Shown here piece after piece: positions 28,979 to 38,065 of a DNA stretch of 64,000 nucleotides. The stretch lies in NCBI RefSeq assembly GCF_000505665.1, contig NC_023033.1:930001-994000 (forward strand), read 5' to 3'. Made by a program: the position numbers and the translations under genes. The DNA comes from Thermosynechococcus sp. NK55a. Lineage in GTDB: Bacteria > Cyanobacteriota > Cyanobacteriia > Thermosynechococcales > Thermosynechococcaceae. The stretch's first letter is position 1, and each line of letters begins with the position of its first letter. The notes beneath the pieces were generated by a model. It was not told the DNA's origin. It ran no database searches and was given only the letters and a program-made list of their open reading frames with translations.

Positions 28979-29986
28979 ATGCCCGTTTACTTCTACTGGG
29001 GGGAGGATCAATTCCAACTCGAGCAGGCCGTCAAAAACCTACGGCAACAGGTCGTTGATCCCCTTTGGGAGGGTTTTAACTTCGAGAAATTTGCTGGGGA
29101 GGAGGCCGAAGCTGTTCAAGCTGCGTTAGCACAGGTGATGACGCCGCCCTTGGGAGGGGGCGATCGCTTGGTGTGGCTGGTGAATACGACACTGGGTCAA
29201 CGCTGTAGTGCGGAACTACTTGCCGATTTAGAACTGACCTTGCCGCAAATTCCCCCGAACTGTCATTTGCTCCTCACCAGTACCCAAAAACCCGACAGCC
29301 GCAGTAAAGCTGTCAAGCTGCTGCAGCAGCATGGCAACATTCAGGAATTTAGTCCAATTGCCGCTTGGAAAACCGCTGAGATTGAACAGCAGATCCGTGA
29401 GGCAGCTCAACGCTATCAGCTGCACCTGCCCCCGGAAGGGGTACAACTGCTGGCAGCGGCCGTGGGTAATGACAGCCGCCAACTCCACAACGAACTAGAG
29501 AAATTGGCTTTGTTTGCGGGCGATCGCCCCCTTACCGCTGAAGACATCACAACCCTTGTTCATGCCACCCAACAAAGCAGCCTCACCCTTGCCAGTACCC
29601 TGCTGCGGGGAGATACAGCTGCTGCCCTGACCCAACTGGAGGACTTGCTGCTACAAAATGAACCCCCGTTGCGCCTTTTGGCTACCCTGACGAAACAATT
29701 TCGCACCTGGTTGTGGGTCAAGTTGCTCAGCCATGAGCGGGACAATCAACGGATTGCCAAGCTAGCTGAGGTCGGAAATCCGAAACGGGTCTATTTCTTG
29801 CAAAAAGAAGTAAACGCTGTTGCTCTGCCTGCCCTTCAGACCTGTTTACAGATTCTCTTAGCCACGGAGTATCAACTAAAGCTAGGGGCTGAGCCAGTGG
29901 CGACCCTACGCCAAGGGATGATTCAGCTTTCCTTGGCCTGCTCACGGCGTTCTTGGGGCGATCGCTCTGGGGGCGGTGACAGTTGA
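28979..29986 (+). CDS. holA: DNA polymerase III subunit delta
   Basis: This subunit opens the sliding clamp in the clamp-loader complex. The 335-residue protein begins MPVYFYWGEDQFQLEQA, the usual delta N-terminus, and contains LLTSTQKPDSRSKAVKLL and GNDSRQLHNELEKLALF of the AAA+-like and collar regions. ATG 28979 is preferred to ATG 28958. The final 64 bp overlap the convergent DUF948 gene, encoding a serine/arginine/glycine-rich tail unlikely to be structured. Confidence 0.92.
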   Translation: MPVYFYWGEDQFQLEQAVKNLRQQVVDPLWEGFNFEKFAGEEAEAVQAALAQVMTPPLGGGDRLVWLVNTTLGQRCSAELLADLELTLPQIPPNCHLLLTSTQKPDSRSKAVKLLQQHGNIQEFSPIAAWKTAEIEQQIREAAQRYQLHLPPEGVQLLAAAVGNDSRQLHNELEKLALFAGDRPLTAEDITTLVHATQQSSLTLASTLLRGDTAAALTQLEDLLLQNEPPLRLLATLTKQFRTWLWVKLLSHERDNQRIAKLAEVGNPKRVYFLQKEVNAVALPALQTCLQILLATEYQLKLGAEPVATLRQGMIQLSLACSRRSWGDRSGGGDS

Positions 29987-30378
29987 CTCGAGGGCAGCCG
30001 CGAAGGTTTGCGACTGGGACGATTCCACGTTTGCCATGCAGCTTTTACCCCAGCAAAGACACTCCGGGTGGTCACTTTCACCTCTTGGACTTGGCGTTTT
30101 GCCGCTGCAATCCCTTGATCCACCTGCTTGACCACGTTCCCAGCACTTTCTACCCCTTGGCTAATGTCGTCGGTGAGATCGCTAATCTCTAGACCCGTCA
30201 AGCGAATTGCTTCTAGGGTAGGGGGAAGTTCACGCCCCAAGGTATCAAAGAGCTTTTCAGCACTGCGAGCAGCCCGTGCTAACTCCATAAATGCCGGAAT
30301 TGCAGCAACCAGAACGGCTGCCAAGCATACGGCCACCAATACCAGTGACACCGCCAACCAAAAAATTGGTTCTGTCAC
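29923..30378 (-). CDS. DUF948-type membrane-anchored protein
   Basis: A 151-residue protein with one N-terminal transmembrane helix (about 6-30), then a long helical segment (RSAEKLFDTLGRELPPTLEAIRLTGLEISDLTDDISQGVESAGNVV) of the DUF948 type, and a basic Pro/Ser-rich tail. Members are short membrane proteins with apolipoprotein-like helices; their role is unknown. The tail lies in the overlap with holA. Confidence 0.75.
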   Translation of the reverse strand: MTEPIFWLAVSLVLVAVCLAAVLVAAIPAFMELARAARSAEKLFDTLGRELPPTLEAIRLTGLEISDLTDDISQGVESAGNVVKQVDQGIAAAKRQVQEVKVTTRSVFAGVKAAWQTWNRPSRKPSRLPSSQLSPPPERSPQERREQAKES

Positions 30379-30591
30379 GTTGCTTCGTCCATTGAGTCTT
30401 GCAGGGGATGTGTCCCGATACTATCACGACTTCCCTAGGAGCAACAGTTACAGGAGTGAAGCCCAAGGCAGAGGGCCACTGAAGAACTGAGAAATGAGCC
30501 GTAATATTCATGCCCAAAACCAAGCGCAACTAGCAAGTTTGCTACAATTGCTGTGCAGCCATTGGTTGCTGTTCCGTGCGAGGAATCATCA

Positions 30592-31008
30592 ATGTCTTTA
30601 CGCCAGCCGTTGCTCTGGGGAGGTGCCACAATCGTTATCTCTTTGATCAGTTTAGGGGCGGCTGCTGCTCCCTTGCCCAAATGGCGGGAGCGCTTCAACC
30701 TGAGATCTCAGCAAGCCCAACACATGCAGGCGATCAACGAACGGTATAGGCAAAAAGTGCAACAGGTGGCATTGAACACGACTAAAGAACACCTAGAGAA
30801 ATTCTTCGTGGCCGGTGCCCCCACAGCTGAACTTCAGCAACGATTTGACTTGGTGATGAGCTTACAGCAGATGCTGCAACGGAGACGTTTTGCGGCTGCT
30901 TTAGGAATCCAGCAAGATCTCACCCCTGCTCAGCGCCAACACCTGGCGGCCATGAATTGCCAACGCTTGGTGAATTTACCCAATCACCGGGGGGTAACCA
31001 TGCCCTAG
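30592..31008 (+). CDS. Exported Spy/CpxP-like (LTxxQ) periplasmic protein
   Basis: A 138-residue protein with a clear signal peptide (GGATIVISLISLGAAAA, cleavage near 27). A basic helical mature part follows, containing a LTPAQRQHL motif near residue 110. This recalls the LTxxQ motif of Spy/CpxP chaperones and CnrX-type heavy-metal sensors. ATG 30592 is preferred to 30553. It lies 60 bp upstream of an InrS-like metal regulator, so a role in metal or envelope stress is a reasonable guess. Confidence 0.65.
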   Translation: MSLRQPLLWGGATIVISLISLGAAAAPLPKWRERFNLRSQQAQHMQAINERYRQKVQQVALNTTKEHLEKFFVAGAPTAELQQRFDLVMSLQQMLQRRRFAAALGIQQDLTPAQRQHLAAMNCQRLVNLPNHRGVTMP

Positions 31009-31068
31009 TTTGGTTGGCTTCTTGAGGTATCTGCTGATCGTTGGACTGATTGTTTAGGACGGTTTGCC

Positions 31069-31392
31069 GTGAGCACTGAATCCCATTCTCATTTTTCCCC
31101 TTCTGTGCATTCCCATCCCCATCATCACAGTGAAGAATCCCTGCGGGCAATTGTCAATCGGCTTTCGCGGATTGAGGGACATGTGCGCGGCATCAAAACG
31201 ATGGTGCAGGATAGTCGTCCTTGCCCCGAGGTGCTGATTCAAATTGCCGCCGTGCGGGGAGCATTGGATCGGGTGGCACGATTAATTCTAGATGAACACT
31301 TAGATAAGTGTGTTACCCATGCGGCTCAAGAGGGGCGCATTGATCAGGAACTCGCCGAACTCAAAGCTGCCCTTGATCATTTTTTGGGATAA
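31069..31392 (+). CDS. CsoR/RcnR-family metal-sensing repressor, InrS-like
   Basis: A 107-residue four-helix regulator (NRLSRIEGHVRGIKTMV core). The His-rich N-terminus (HSHPHHH) together with Cys52, His77 and Cys81 gives an H-C-H-C ligand set at the spacing known for the cyanobacterial nickel sensor InrS. It probably releases DNA when nickel, or another first-row metal, binds. The start is GTG 31069. The target efflux gene is not in this window. It lies between the Spy-like gene and yggT on the same strand, with 21 bp to yggT. Confidence 0.85.
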   Translation: MSTESHSHFSPSVHSHPHHHSEESLRAIVNRLSRIEGHVRGIKTMVQDSRPCPEVLIQIAAVRGALDRVARLILDEHLDKCVTHAAQEGRIDQELAELKAALDHFLG

Positions 31393-31413
31393 TAGTTCGG
31401 GATAGCGTAATCA

Positions 31414-31713
31414 ATGCCAATGCCTGCTGTTGTTGTGGTCAATTGGGTACTGGGAATCATCCTCGCCATTTTTACCCTGATCTTTTTGGTGCGGATTGTC
31501 CTCACGTGGTACCCACAGATTAGCCTCACCCAAGGGCCATTGAAAGTGATTTACTGGCTCTCAGAGCCGGTGCTGGCACCCACCCGCCGCATTGTGCCGC
31601 CTCTCGGGGGAGTCGATATTAGCCCGATTATTTGGGTGGGTATTGTTACACTCCTTCGGGAATTACTCGTGGGGCAGCAGGGGCTGTTGTTCATCCTGTT
31701 TCCACCGGCCTAG
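31414..31713 (+). CDS. YggT-family membrane protein
   Basis: A 99-residue protein with two hydrophobic segments flanking the conserved SEPVLAPTRRIVPPLGGVDISPI motif of the YggT (Ycf19-like) family. Homologues affect thylakoid or nucleoid organisation and osmotic tolerance, but their activity is unsettled. The stop TAG shares its last base with the GTG start of the DNA methylase, so translation is coupled. Confidence 0.88.
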   Translation: MPMPAVVVVNWVLGIILAIFTLIFLVRIVLTWYPQISLTQGPLKVIYWLSEPVLAPTRRIVPPLGGVDISPIIWVGIVTLLRELLVGQQGLLFILFPPA

Positions 31714-32585
31714 TGGGAACAGCAACGATCCTCAACCCGAGGCCGTTTCTCAAGTGGGCGGGGGGCAAGTCCCAATTACTGAGCCAAATGGCCCCCTACT
31801 TACCTCGTCAATGTCGCTGTTATGCTGAGCCATTTTGTGGTAGTGCAGCGCTCTATTGGTATCTCTTTGGCCAAACCCAGCAAGGGCAGTTTCAATTTCA
31901 GCAGGCGCGGTTGAGCGATCGCAATCCTGAGCTTATTAATTGCTACCAAATCGTGCGCGATCGTGTTGAGGACCTGATTCAGAAACTCACAGAATATCGA
32001 CAACAGCACAGTGAAGCCTTTTACTATCACATTCGGAGTTGGGATCAACAGCAACTTGATCCCCTGACCCGTGCCGCTCGCTTGATCTATCTGAACAAAA
32101 CCTGTTTTAACGGCCTCTATCGCGTTAATCGTGCGGGGCGGTTCAACGTTCCTATGGGGCGTTATCGCAATCCCCAGATTTTTGATCCTGAGGCTCTGCG
32201 TCAGGCGAGTATTGCCCTCCAAGACGTGACGCTGAGTGTGGCCGATTTTCAAGAGGTCTTAACTTGGGCAGCGGCGGGAGACTTTATTTACTTTGATCCA
32301 CCTTATTATCCTCTTTCCAAAACAGCCAGTTTCACCAGTTACACCGATCAGCCCTTTGGCGAGGCAGAGCAGATTGCCCTAGCTCAGGTTGTCGCTGAGT
32401 TGGCTCAGCGGGGATGCTACGTCATGCTTAGCAATGCCTGGGTTGAACCCATGCTGCAACTCTATCGCTGTTGGCGTTGCATTGAACTTAAGGCCAGCCG
32501 TGTCATCAACTCCAATGGCCATAAACGCGGTAAGGTTAGTGAACTGTTGGTTGTCACCTATGGTTGCTCAACCCAGGAATTCTGA
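31713..32585 (+). CDS. D12-class DNA adenine N6-methyltransferase (Dam/DpnM type)
   Basis: A 290-residue alpha-class amino-methyltransferase: the SAM motif PFLKWAGGKSQLL at residues 11-23, AEPFCGSAALYW, the middle INLNKTCFNGLYRVN-type segment (YLNKTCFNGLYR) and the catalytic DPPY at 195-198. The family usually methylates adenine in GATC. I chose GTG 31713, which abuts the yggT stop; the ORF start at 31632 lies inside yggT. No restriction enzyme of a known type lies next to it, but a PD-(D/E)XK-like protein converges on it with a 6-bp gap. Confidence 0.9.
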   Translation: MGTATILNPRPFLKWAGGKSQLLSQMAPYLPRQCRCYAEPFCGSAALYWYLFGQTQQGQFQFQQARLSDRNPELINCYQIVRDRVEDLIQKLTEYRQQHSEAFYYHIRSWDQQQLDPLTRAARLIYLNKTCFNGLYRVNRAGRFNVPMGRYRNPQIFDPEALRQASIALQDVTLSVADFQEVLTWAAAGDFIYFDPPYYPLSKTASFTSYTDQPFGEAEQIALAQVVAELAQRGCYVMLSNAWVEPMLQLYRCWRCIELKASRVINSNGHKRGKVSELLVVTYGCSTQEF

Positions 32586-32591
32586 CAAGGC

Positions 32592-33446
32592 TCATTCAGG
32601 GAAGTATTTACCCCGTGTTGTGATCATGACGGCGCCCCGTTCTCGAATCAAATCCTTGGCGGCCCGTTCCAAGCGATAGCCAAAAAAGAGGGGACGAATC
32701 TCCTCACTGGCCTCTACCTGAGCCACAAGGTTCAAGAATCGTTCCACCTCTGATTCGGTAATGTTGCTTTTCACCTCTCCTAGCACCAATACAGGACGCC
32801 CCGCCACCTGAGCGCGAATCACTAAATCAAACTCATACTCGCCATTGTTGCGCAGGGGCAGGGTGTCGCGATCGCAAAACTCAATCTCTATCCCCCAACG
32901 ATACTCTAGAATTTCTGGCACTACTTCCAAAGCCAAGTCCTCCAGGGAGCCACCGAGGGCTTCACTGAGACCTCCCACCTGCCGCGCCAGTTGTTTCACT
33001 GCCCTTTCTGTGCGCTCTTGGGCAGCAGACAGCCGATCTACAGCAACAGCTAGCTGATCCACCCGTTCTTCAGTACGTTTTTGGGCTTGGGCAAGTTCCT
33101 CTACCCGCTCCTCAGTGCGTTTTTGGGCTTGGGCAAGTTCCTCTACCCGCTCCTCAGTGCGTTTTTGGGCTTGGGCAAGTTCCTCTACCCGTTCCTCAGT
33201 GCGTTTTTGGGCTTGGGCAAGTTCCTCTACCCGTTCCTCAGTACGTTTTTGGGCTTGGGCAAGTTCCTCTACCCGTTCTTCAGTACGTTTTTGCGCTTGA
33301 CCCAGATCGGCAACGATTGACTTCAGTTCATTGAAGTCCTTCGCCCTTACGACGTCGTCATAGGCCTCACGAATCACTTCCACCAGTAGATGGGCCTGTT
33401 CCGGTGTAAAAGCAGTCCGTAACTTTTCTTCCAGCGTAGATGCCAT
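32592..33446 (-). CDS. Coiled-coil repeat protein with C-terminal PD-(D/E)XK-like nuclease domain (DUF3782-like)
   Basis: A 284-residue protein. The N-terminal 45 residues are helical. Five near-identical 14-residue repeats ([14 protein letters not shown]) and a divergent sixth then build a long, charged coiled coil (about 50-130). The C-terminal domain carries [11 protein letters not shown] and [10 protein letters not shown], fitting the D...ExK core of PD-(D/E)XK nucleases. This is a cyanobacterial family of unknown function, often multicopy. It faces the Dam-type methylase tail to tail. The DNA repeats make coil length prone to change. Confidence 0.78.
   Translation of the reverse strand: MASTLEEKLRTAFTPEQAHLLVEVIREAYDDVVRAKDFNELKSIVADLGQAQKRTEERVEELAQAQKRTEERVEELAQAQKRTEERVEELAQAQKRTEERVEELAQAQKRTEERVEELAQAQKRTEERVDQLAVAVDRLSAAQERTERAVKQLARQVGGLSEALGGSLEDLALEVVPEILEYRWGIEIEFCDRDTLPLRNNGEYEFDLVIRAQVAGRPVLVLGEVKSNITESEVERFLNLVAQVEASEEIRPLFFGYRLERAAKDLIRERGAVMITTRGKYFPE
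33061..33312. repeat. Six tandem 42-bp repeats inside the coiled-coil gene
   Basis: Unit starts lie at 33061, 33103, 33145, 33187, 33229 and 33271, each beginning ACCCGYTCYTCAGTRCG. The first five differ by only a few substitutions and the sixth diverges after about 30 bases. Each unit encodes 14 residues, so copy-number change keeps the frame. Substitutions are mostly third-position (CGC/CGT, TCC/TCT). Confidence 0.97.
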
Positions 33447-33547
33447 TGCCTTTGGAATTTGTTGGTACTTTACATTCTAACGACAACCCAATTTGCCGGT
33501 TATTAGTGATTAAACTATAAACAATCAGGTGGCTTGAGGACGGTGTG

Positions 33548-35302
33548 ATGGTGAAAGATGGGTTACGCTACTGGCCGCTGGGTATGGCTTTTCTTTTAGG
33601 AGTGGGTCTTGAACCCGTCAGAGCAGCGGAGATGTCTCTATCCCCAACTGGTCTAGCAGAAGAGGAGTTGATTGCTCTCATTGAAGCAGACCCCCTTGCC
33701 CAAGCTCGCCTGCCACAATCTGAAGGCTCTGCTATCGATCTATTGCCGCTGCCACCCCAGCCCGCCCCAGAAGTTGACCCCCCTCGAAAATCTCCCCCTT
33801 CCCTACCGACGACCATTGAGGTCAAGGTTGATTCGCTGCCTTCTCCTGTGGAACCCCCACCAACAACGACTGACAATTCTCCAGAGAATTCTCCAGAGGC
33901 CCCAACAACACCGCAACTAACAGCAGAGCAAGCAGTACAGGAGGCGCGTTTAGCACTTCTACGGGAGGGCGATCGCTACTGGCAATTAGGCGAGCTAACC
34001 ACAGCCCAAACCTACTACCAAAAGGCCAAAGCTGACCTGAATGTCCCACCACCCCGTGTCACACCTCCCGCTGTACTGGAAATTAGTCAACTGCCCCCTG
34101 CGGCCCAAGTCTATTGGCGAGAAGTTCAGTCTGGCTCCCAACTTTACAGTGCCCAAGCAGTGCCGCTGCAGCTCTTGGTGGAACAATTTCCAGAGTTTAT
34201 TCCCGCTCAAGTGCGGTTTGCCGAGTTTCTAGCTCAGCAGGGTTCCCTCAAAGAGGCCTATGCCCATCTAGAGAAGGCCGCTAGTCTCTACCCAGATCAG
34301 CCGGAGATTCAACGTAGTCTGATCACAATCTACGATCGCCAGCAGCAGTGGCTGGAAGCAGCTCTTGCCGCCCAGCGGTTTGCCCTCCTGAATCCTGATC
34401 ATCCTGCTACACCAGAATTTGAGCAACTGGCCGCAGAGCGCATGCAACGATTCCGGCGCCGTCTTCAAGGGCAATTGCGCGAAGGCATGGTTATGGGTGC
34501 CCTCACCGGCCTAGTCGGTGTCGCCCTCACGGGCAATCCCCTGCTGTCTTTGAACTCGATTCAAATGATGACCTTGATGATGCAAGGGGAGTCTGCCCTA
34601 GGCCGCTCAGCGGCGCGGAATATTAGCCGCCAAGTCAAGCTCCTTGAGGATGCGGAAGTACAGACCTATGTCAATCAAGTTGGGCAGCGCCTTGCCAAAG
34701 TGGCCGGTCGCAATGAATTTGAGTATGAATTTTTTGTGATAAAAGACAATGATCTCAATGCCTTTGCCCTTCCCGGCGGCAAGATCTTTATCAACTCTGG
34801 TGCAATTCTCAAAGCGAATACCGAAGCGGAACTTGCAGGATTACTTGCCCACGAAATTGCCCATACAGTCCTCTCCCACGGTTTTCGCCTGATGACCCAA
34901 GGCACGGCCACTGCCAACTTGACGCGGCTATTACCCGCTGGTGGCTATGTGACAGGGATTCTCGTGACTAGCTATAGTCGTGAAATGGAGCGAGAGGCCG
35001 ATATTTTGGGCACGCAGATTCTCGCAAGGGCAGGCTATGCCGCTGATGGCCTACTTAACCTAATGCACACCCTCAAAAAGGAATACCGCCATCAGGAGCC
35101 ACCGCTACCGTGGTTTTCCACGCACCCTCCTACTAATGAGCGCATTCGCTATATCCGTGGTTTGATGCGCGATCGCGGGTACACCCCCTTTGCCTTTGAG
35201 GGGGTCGAACGGCATCAACAAATTCAAGCGCACTTGCGTACCCTGGTGGATTCCCCTAATCCCCCAAAATCCAAAGGGGAAACTGCCAAGACACTCCAAT
35301 AG
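33548..35302 (+). CDS. M48-family zinc metalloprotease with TPR-like region
   Basis: A 584-residue exported protein. A signal peptide (about 8-27, ending PVRAAE) is followed by a Pro-rich linker and TPR-like helices (about 130-310, including ERFAEFLAQQGSLKEAYAHLEKA-type repeats). The peptidase domain has the zinc motif HEIAH at residues 435-439 and the third ligand in EMEREADILG. It resembles BepA/YfgC-type periplasmic proteases that check outer-membrane proteins. ATG 33548 is preceded by an in-frame GTG. TATAAA upstream (about 33517) may be its -10 box. Confidence 0.85.
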   Translation: MVKDGLRYWPLGMAFLLGVGLEPVRAAEMSLSPTGLAEEELIALIEADPLAQARLPQSEGSAIDLLPLPPQPAPEVDPPRKSPPSLPTTIEVKVDSLPSPVEPPPTTTDNSPENSPEAPTTPQLTAEQAVQEARLALLREGDRYWQLGELTTAQTYYQKAKADLNVPPPRVTPPAVLEISQLPPAAQVYWREVQSGSQLYSAQAVPLQLLVEQFPEFIPAQVRFAEFLAQQGSLKEAYAHLEKAASLYPDQPEIQRSLITIYDRQQQWLEAALAAQRFALLNPDHPATPEFEQLAAERMQRFRRRLQGQLREGMVMGALTGLVGVALTGNPLLSLNSIQMMTLMMQGESALGRSAARNISRQVKLLEDAEVQTYVNQVGQRLAKVAGRNEFEYEFFVIKDNDLNAFALPGGKIFINSGAILKANTEAELAGLLAHEIAHTVLSHGFRLMTQGTATANLTRLLPAGGYVTGILVTSYSREMEREADILGTQILARAGYAADGLLNLMHTLKKEYRHQEPPLPWFSTHPPTNERIRYIRGLMRDRGYTPFAFEGVERHQQIQAHLRTLVDSPNPPKSKGETAKTLQ

Positions 35303-35328
35303 CTCTGAACGTTTTGAATATGTTTTGA

Positions 35329-36756
35329 ATGTCTCGACACCGTTTTCAAGCCCTTGAGTACGAACCCGCGTTTCTTTCCCTAGGGGAAGAGTACTGGGAC
35401 GAGGTACAGGCAGCAACATTTCCGCGGCATATTCTGCGTTTTCGCAATGATGCTCTCTTACCCTTGATGGGCTTAGATCCTGCTGAAGTCACGGATGTCG
35501 ATTTTATTGCAGCCTTTGGCCAGTTTCAGGGGCGAGAACCCTTTTTGGCGATGCGTTACCACGGCTATCAGTTTGGGGAATATAACCCCCGTTTAGGAGA
35601 TGGTCGCGGGTTTCTCTATGGCCAGTTTCGCGGTGGAGATGGTCAACTGTATGACCTTGGCACAAAGGGTTCTGGCACCACCCCCTATTCGCGAGGCGGA
35701 GATGGTCGCCTTACATTAAAAGGGGGTGTCCGTGAAGTTTTGGCCAGTGAACTGCTGCATCGCTTGGGGGTGCGTACCTTTCGCAGTCTCAGTTTAGTGG
35801 AAACGGGGGAATCCCTGTGGCGAGGGGATGAGCCATCGCCGACACGATCAAGTGTCTTGGTGCGCCTTGGGCGCTCCCATATTCGCTTTGGTACCTTTGA
35901 GCGGCTCCATTATCTGCGGCGACCAGACTTGATTCAACGGTTGCTCGACCACGTCATTCACTACTACTATCCCCATTTGCTAGAGATCCGAGACCCCAAG
36001 GAACGGGGTTGTGTCTTCTATCGTGAACTGGTGGCACGCACAGCGGATCTGGCGGCACAGTGGTTGGTGGCGGGATTTTGCCATGGTGTTTTGAACACCG
36101 ATAATATGGCCATCACGGGTGAAAGTTTTGACTATGGTCCCTATGTTTTTTTGGAACGGTATGATTTAGGATTTACGGCGGCCTCCTTTGACTACTATGG
36201 CCGATATGCCTATGGCAATCAACCGGCAATTTGTGCTTGGAATCTGGAGAAACTGCAAGTCCCGCTGTCTTGGGTCATTCCCCTTGAGGAAATGGCAGCA
36301 GCGCTGAAAACCTTTGGGGATCGCTGTCAAACCACCTACTTGAAACTGATGCTCAAACGCCTCGGTTGGGCAGATCTTCCCCCAGAGCTTGGCCGTTCCC
36401 TCGTAGCGGCGACCCAAGCTTTCCTCAGTCGCAGCATCATCAGTTATCCTCAATTCTTTATCAGCTTGCGGCAGGAATTTTCCCCAGAGTGGGCTGCCGA
36501 TGTGGGTCATTTCTTTTCGGGAAGCCTAACCCTGACACCCGCTGATCAGAAATTGCTAGAGGCTTGGAAAAGATGCTACTTTGAGCTATTGCAGCAGGCA
36601 ACTCCACCACAGCGGGCAGCGATTCCCCAGACCCTACGGGCAGCCAACCCCCTTGTCATCCTCACTCGCCCCCACATCGAACAGATTTGGCAAGCCATTG
36701 ATCAGGAGGATGATTGGTCGCAATTTACGGCAACTCTTGAGCTAATGCAAGCATGA
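35329..36756 (+). CDS. selO: SelO/YdiU-family protein adenylyltransferase (pseudokinase fold)
   Basis: A 475-residue protein with [28 protein letters not shown]-like ([18 protein letters not shown]) and [22 protein letters not shown], the signature blocks of SelO. SelO transfers AMP from inverted ATP to Ser/Thr/Tyr of proteins and has redox links in bacteria. No selenocysteine is expected in this group. The stop overlaps the ATG of the LpxB-like gene (ATGA), so the two are coupled. Confidence 0.88.
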   Translation: MSRHRFQALEYEPAFLSLGEEYWDEVQAATFPRHILRFRNDALLPLMGLDPAEVTDVDFIAAFGQFQGREPFLAMRYHGYQFGEYNPRLGDGRGFLYGQFRGGDGQLYDLGTKGSGTTPYSRGGDGRLTLKGGVREVLASELLHRLGVRTFRSLSLVETGESLWRGDEPSPTRSSVLVRLGRSHIRFGTFERLHYLRRPDLIQRLLDHVIHYYYPHLLEIRDPKERGCVFYRELVARTADLAAQWLVAGFCHGVLNTDNMAITGESFDYGPYVFLERYDLGFTAASFDYYGRYAYGNQPAICAWNLEKLQVPLSWVIPLEEMAAALKTFGDRCQTTYLKLMLKRLGWADLPPELGRSLVAATQAFLSRSIISYPQFFISLRQEFSPEWAADVGHFFSGSLTLTPADQKLLEAWKRCYFELLQQATPPQRAAIPQTLRAANPLVILTRPHIEQIWQAIDQEDDWSQFTATLELMQA

Positions 36757-37943
36757 AGCGACTCCTTTGCCTCAGTAATGGTCACGGTGAGGACGCGATC
36801 GCCAGTGTCACTTTACAAGCCCTGAAACAGCGTTGCCCAGATATAAATGTAATGGCGTTGCCCTTGGTGGGCTTAGGGTCTGCCTATACTCGGCTCGGTA
36901 TTCCGCTGTTGCACGCAGGAAAAGTCCTGCCCTCCGGTGGGTTTATCTACATGGATTTACGGCATTTATGGCGGGATCTCAAGGCTGGTTTGCTGGGACT
37001 TTTAGGATCGCAGATTCGCACCCTCCAAGCTTGGCAGCAGTTGGGAGGGCATCTTTTGGCGGTGGGGGATATTGTGCCATTATTGCTGGCCTATGGCAGT
37101 GGCGGCACCTACAGTTTTATTGGTACTGCCAAGTCTGACTATTACCTTTACGATGGGACGGGGCGCCCCTATGGCTGGGGAATGGGTTGGGCAGGCAGTG
37201 ACTATCTTCCCTGGGAACGGTGGTTGTGGCGATCGCCCCGCTGTCGAGGCATTTTTATCCGCGATGAGCTAACCGCCAAAGGGCTGCGGCAATTGGGTTA
37301 CACCGTTCACTACTGTGGCAATCCAATGATGGACTTAGTGATGCCCCCCCCTGGGCAATCCCCCTTTACCACTAGAACTATTGTGCTGCTGCCGGGGTCT
37401 CGTGCCCCCGAGGCCTACCGCAATTGGCAACACATTCTAGGGGTACTGACACCCCATCAGGATCAGCCCCTGACATGTCTTGCCGCTGTGAGTCCCAGCC
37501 TTGATTTACAGCTTCTTGAGCAGAGTCTGAAGGGTTGGCAACCGATAGCCAGTCCATTACCCAAGACCACCGCATGGCGGTTGGGTCAGCAACAACTAAT
37601 CCTAAGTTCACACCACTTTCGTGAATTTTTACACTGGGCAGAAGGGGGTATTGCCCTTGCTGGAACCGCAACCGAGCAGTGTGTTGGCCTCGGCAAGCCA
37701 GTCGTTACATTTGCCGGTGAAGGTCCTCAGTTTACCCGTCGTTTTGCCCGCCGTCAAAAACGCCTACTGGGGGAGTCCATCTTTTTTCTAGATGATCCCC
37801 TAGAAGCCCTCCCTACCCTCTGGGGTATTTGGCGAGATTCTGAGTTACTAGCTCGAATTGCCGCTAACGGTGTCGAGCGTATGGGGCGTCCAGGAGCGAG
37901 CGATCGCATTGCTGCCCAACTTCTAGAAATACTCACCGATTAA
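36753..37943 (+). CDS. LpxB-related protein (lipid-A-disaccharide synthase-like, TIGR03492 type)
   Basis: A 396-residue protein starting [14 protein letters not shown] with the GT-B glycine/histidine loop. It contains [31 protein letters not shown] and [20 protein letters not shown], the donor-site block of LpxB-like enzymes. It is clearly distinct from true LpxB and from the relative at 8028-9383. The acceptor is unknown; a lipid or cell-wall glycoconjugate is plausible. It is translationally coupled to selO. Confidence 0.75.
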   Translation: MKRLLCLSNGHGEDAIASVTLQALKQRCPDINVMALPLVGLGSAYTRLGIPLLHAGKVLPSGGFIYMDLRHLWRDLKAGLLGLLGSQIRTLQAWQQLGGHLLAVGDIVPLLLAYGSGGTYSFIGTAKSDYYLYDGTGRPYGWGMGWAGSDYLPWERWLWRSPRCRGIFIRDELTAKGLRQLGYTVHYCGNPMMDLVMPPPGQSPFTTRTIVLLPGSRAPEAYRNWQHILGVLTPHQDQPLTCLAAVSPSLDLQLLEQSLKGWQPIASPLPKTTAWRLGQQQLILSSHHFREFLHWAEGGIALAGTATEQCVGLGKPVVTFAGEGPQFTRRFARRQKRLLGESIFFLDDPLEALPTLWGIWRDSELLARIAANGVERMGRPGASDRIAAQLLEILTD

Positions 37944-38001
37944 GTCTTCAGTGACACTGCCATATTCCCCGAAGGGGATGGGTATTCTGGCGCCGCTCTA
38001 C

Positions 38002-38033
38002 AAAAAAAAGACCCCCATCGGTCAATGGGAGTC
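38002..38033 (-). terminator. Intrinsic terminator of psbD-psbC
   Basis: On the minus strand a nine-base stem GACTCCCAT/ATGGGGGTC (one U-G pair) with a six-base loop is followed by eight T residues. It lies about 30 bp after the psbC stop and is the best intrinsic terminator in the window. Confidence 0.85.
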
Positions 38034-38065
38034 AAGAGGTGCTAAGTAAGAATCGGTGAGCTGCC

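Noticed and set aside
33061-33312. Possible CRISPR array
   Set aside because: The 42-bp units are directly adjacent with no spacers and form an open coding frame.
33081-33320. Repeat-rich plus-strand ORFs (79 and 61 residues)
   Set aside because: They are antisense readings of the 42-bp repeats; the periodic Leu/Phe/Tyr and Trp/Ser strings follow from the coiled-coil codons on the other strand.
37964-37980. Hairpin TCCCC-GAA-GGGGA after the LpxB-like gene as a plus-strand terminator
   Set aside because: No T-tract follows on the plus strand; left as a possible stability element only.
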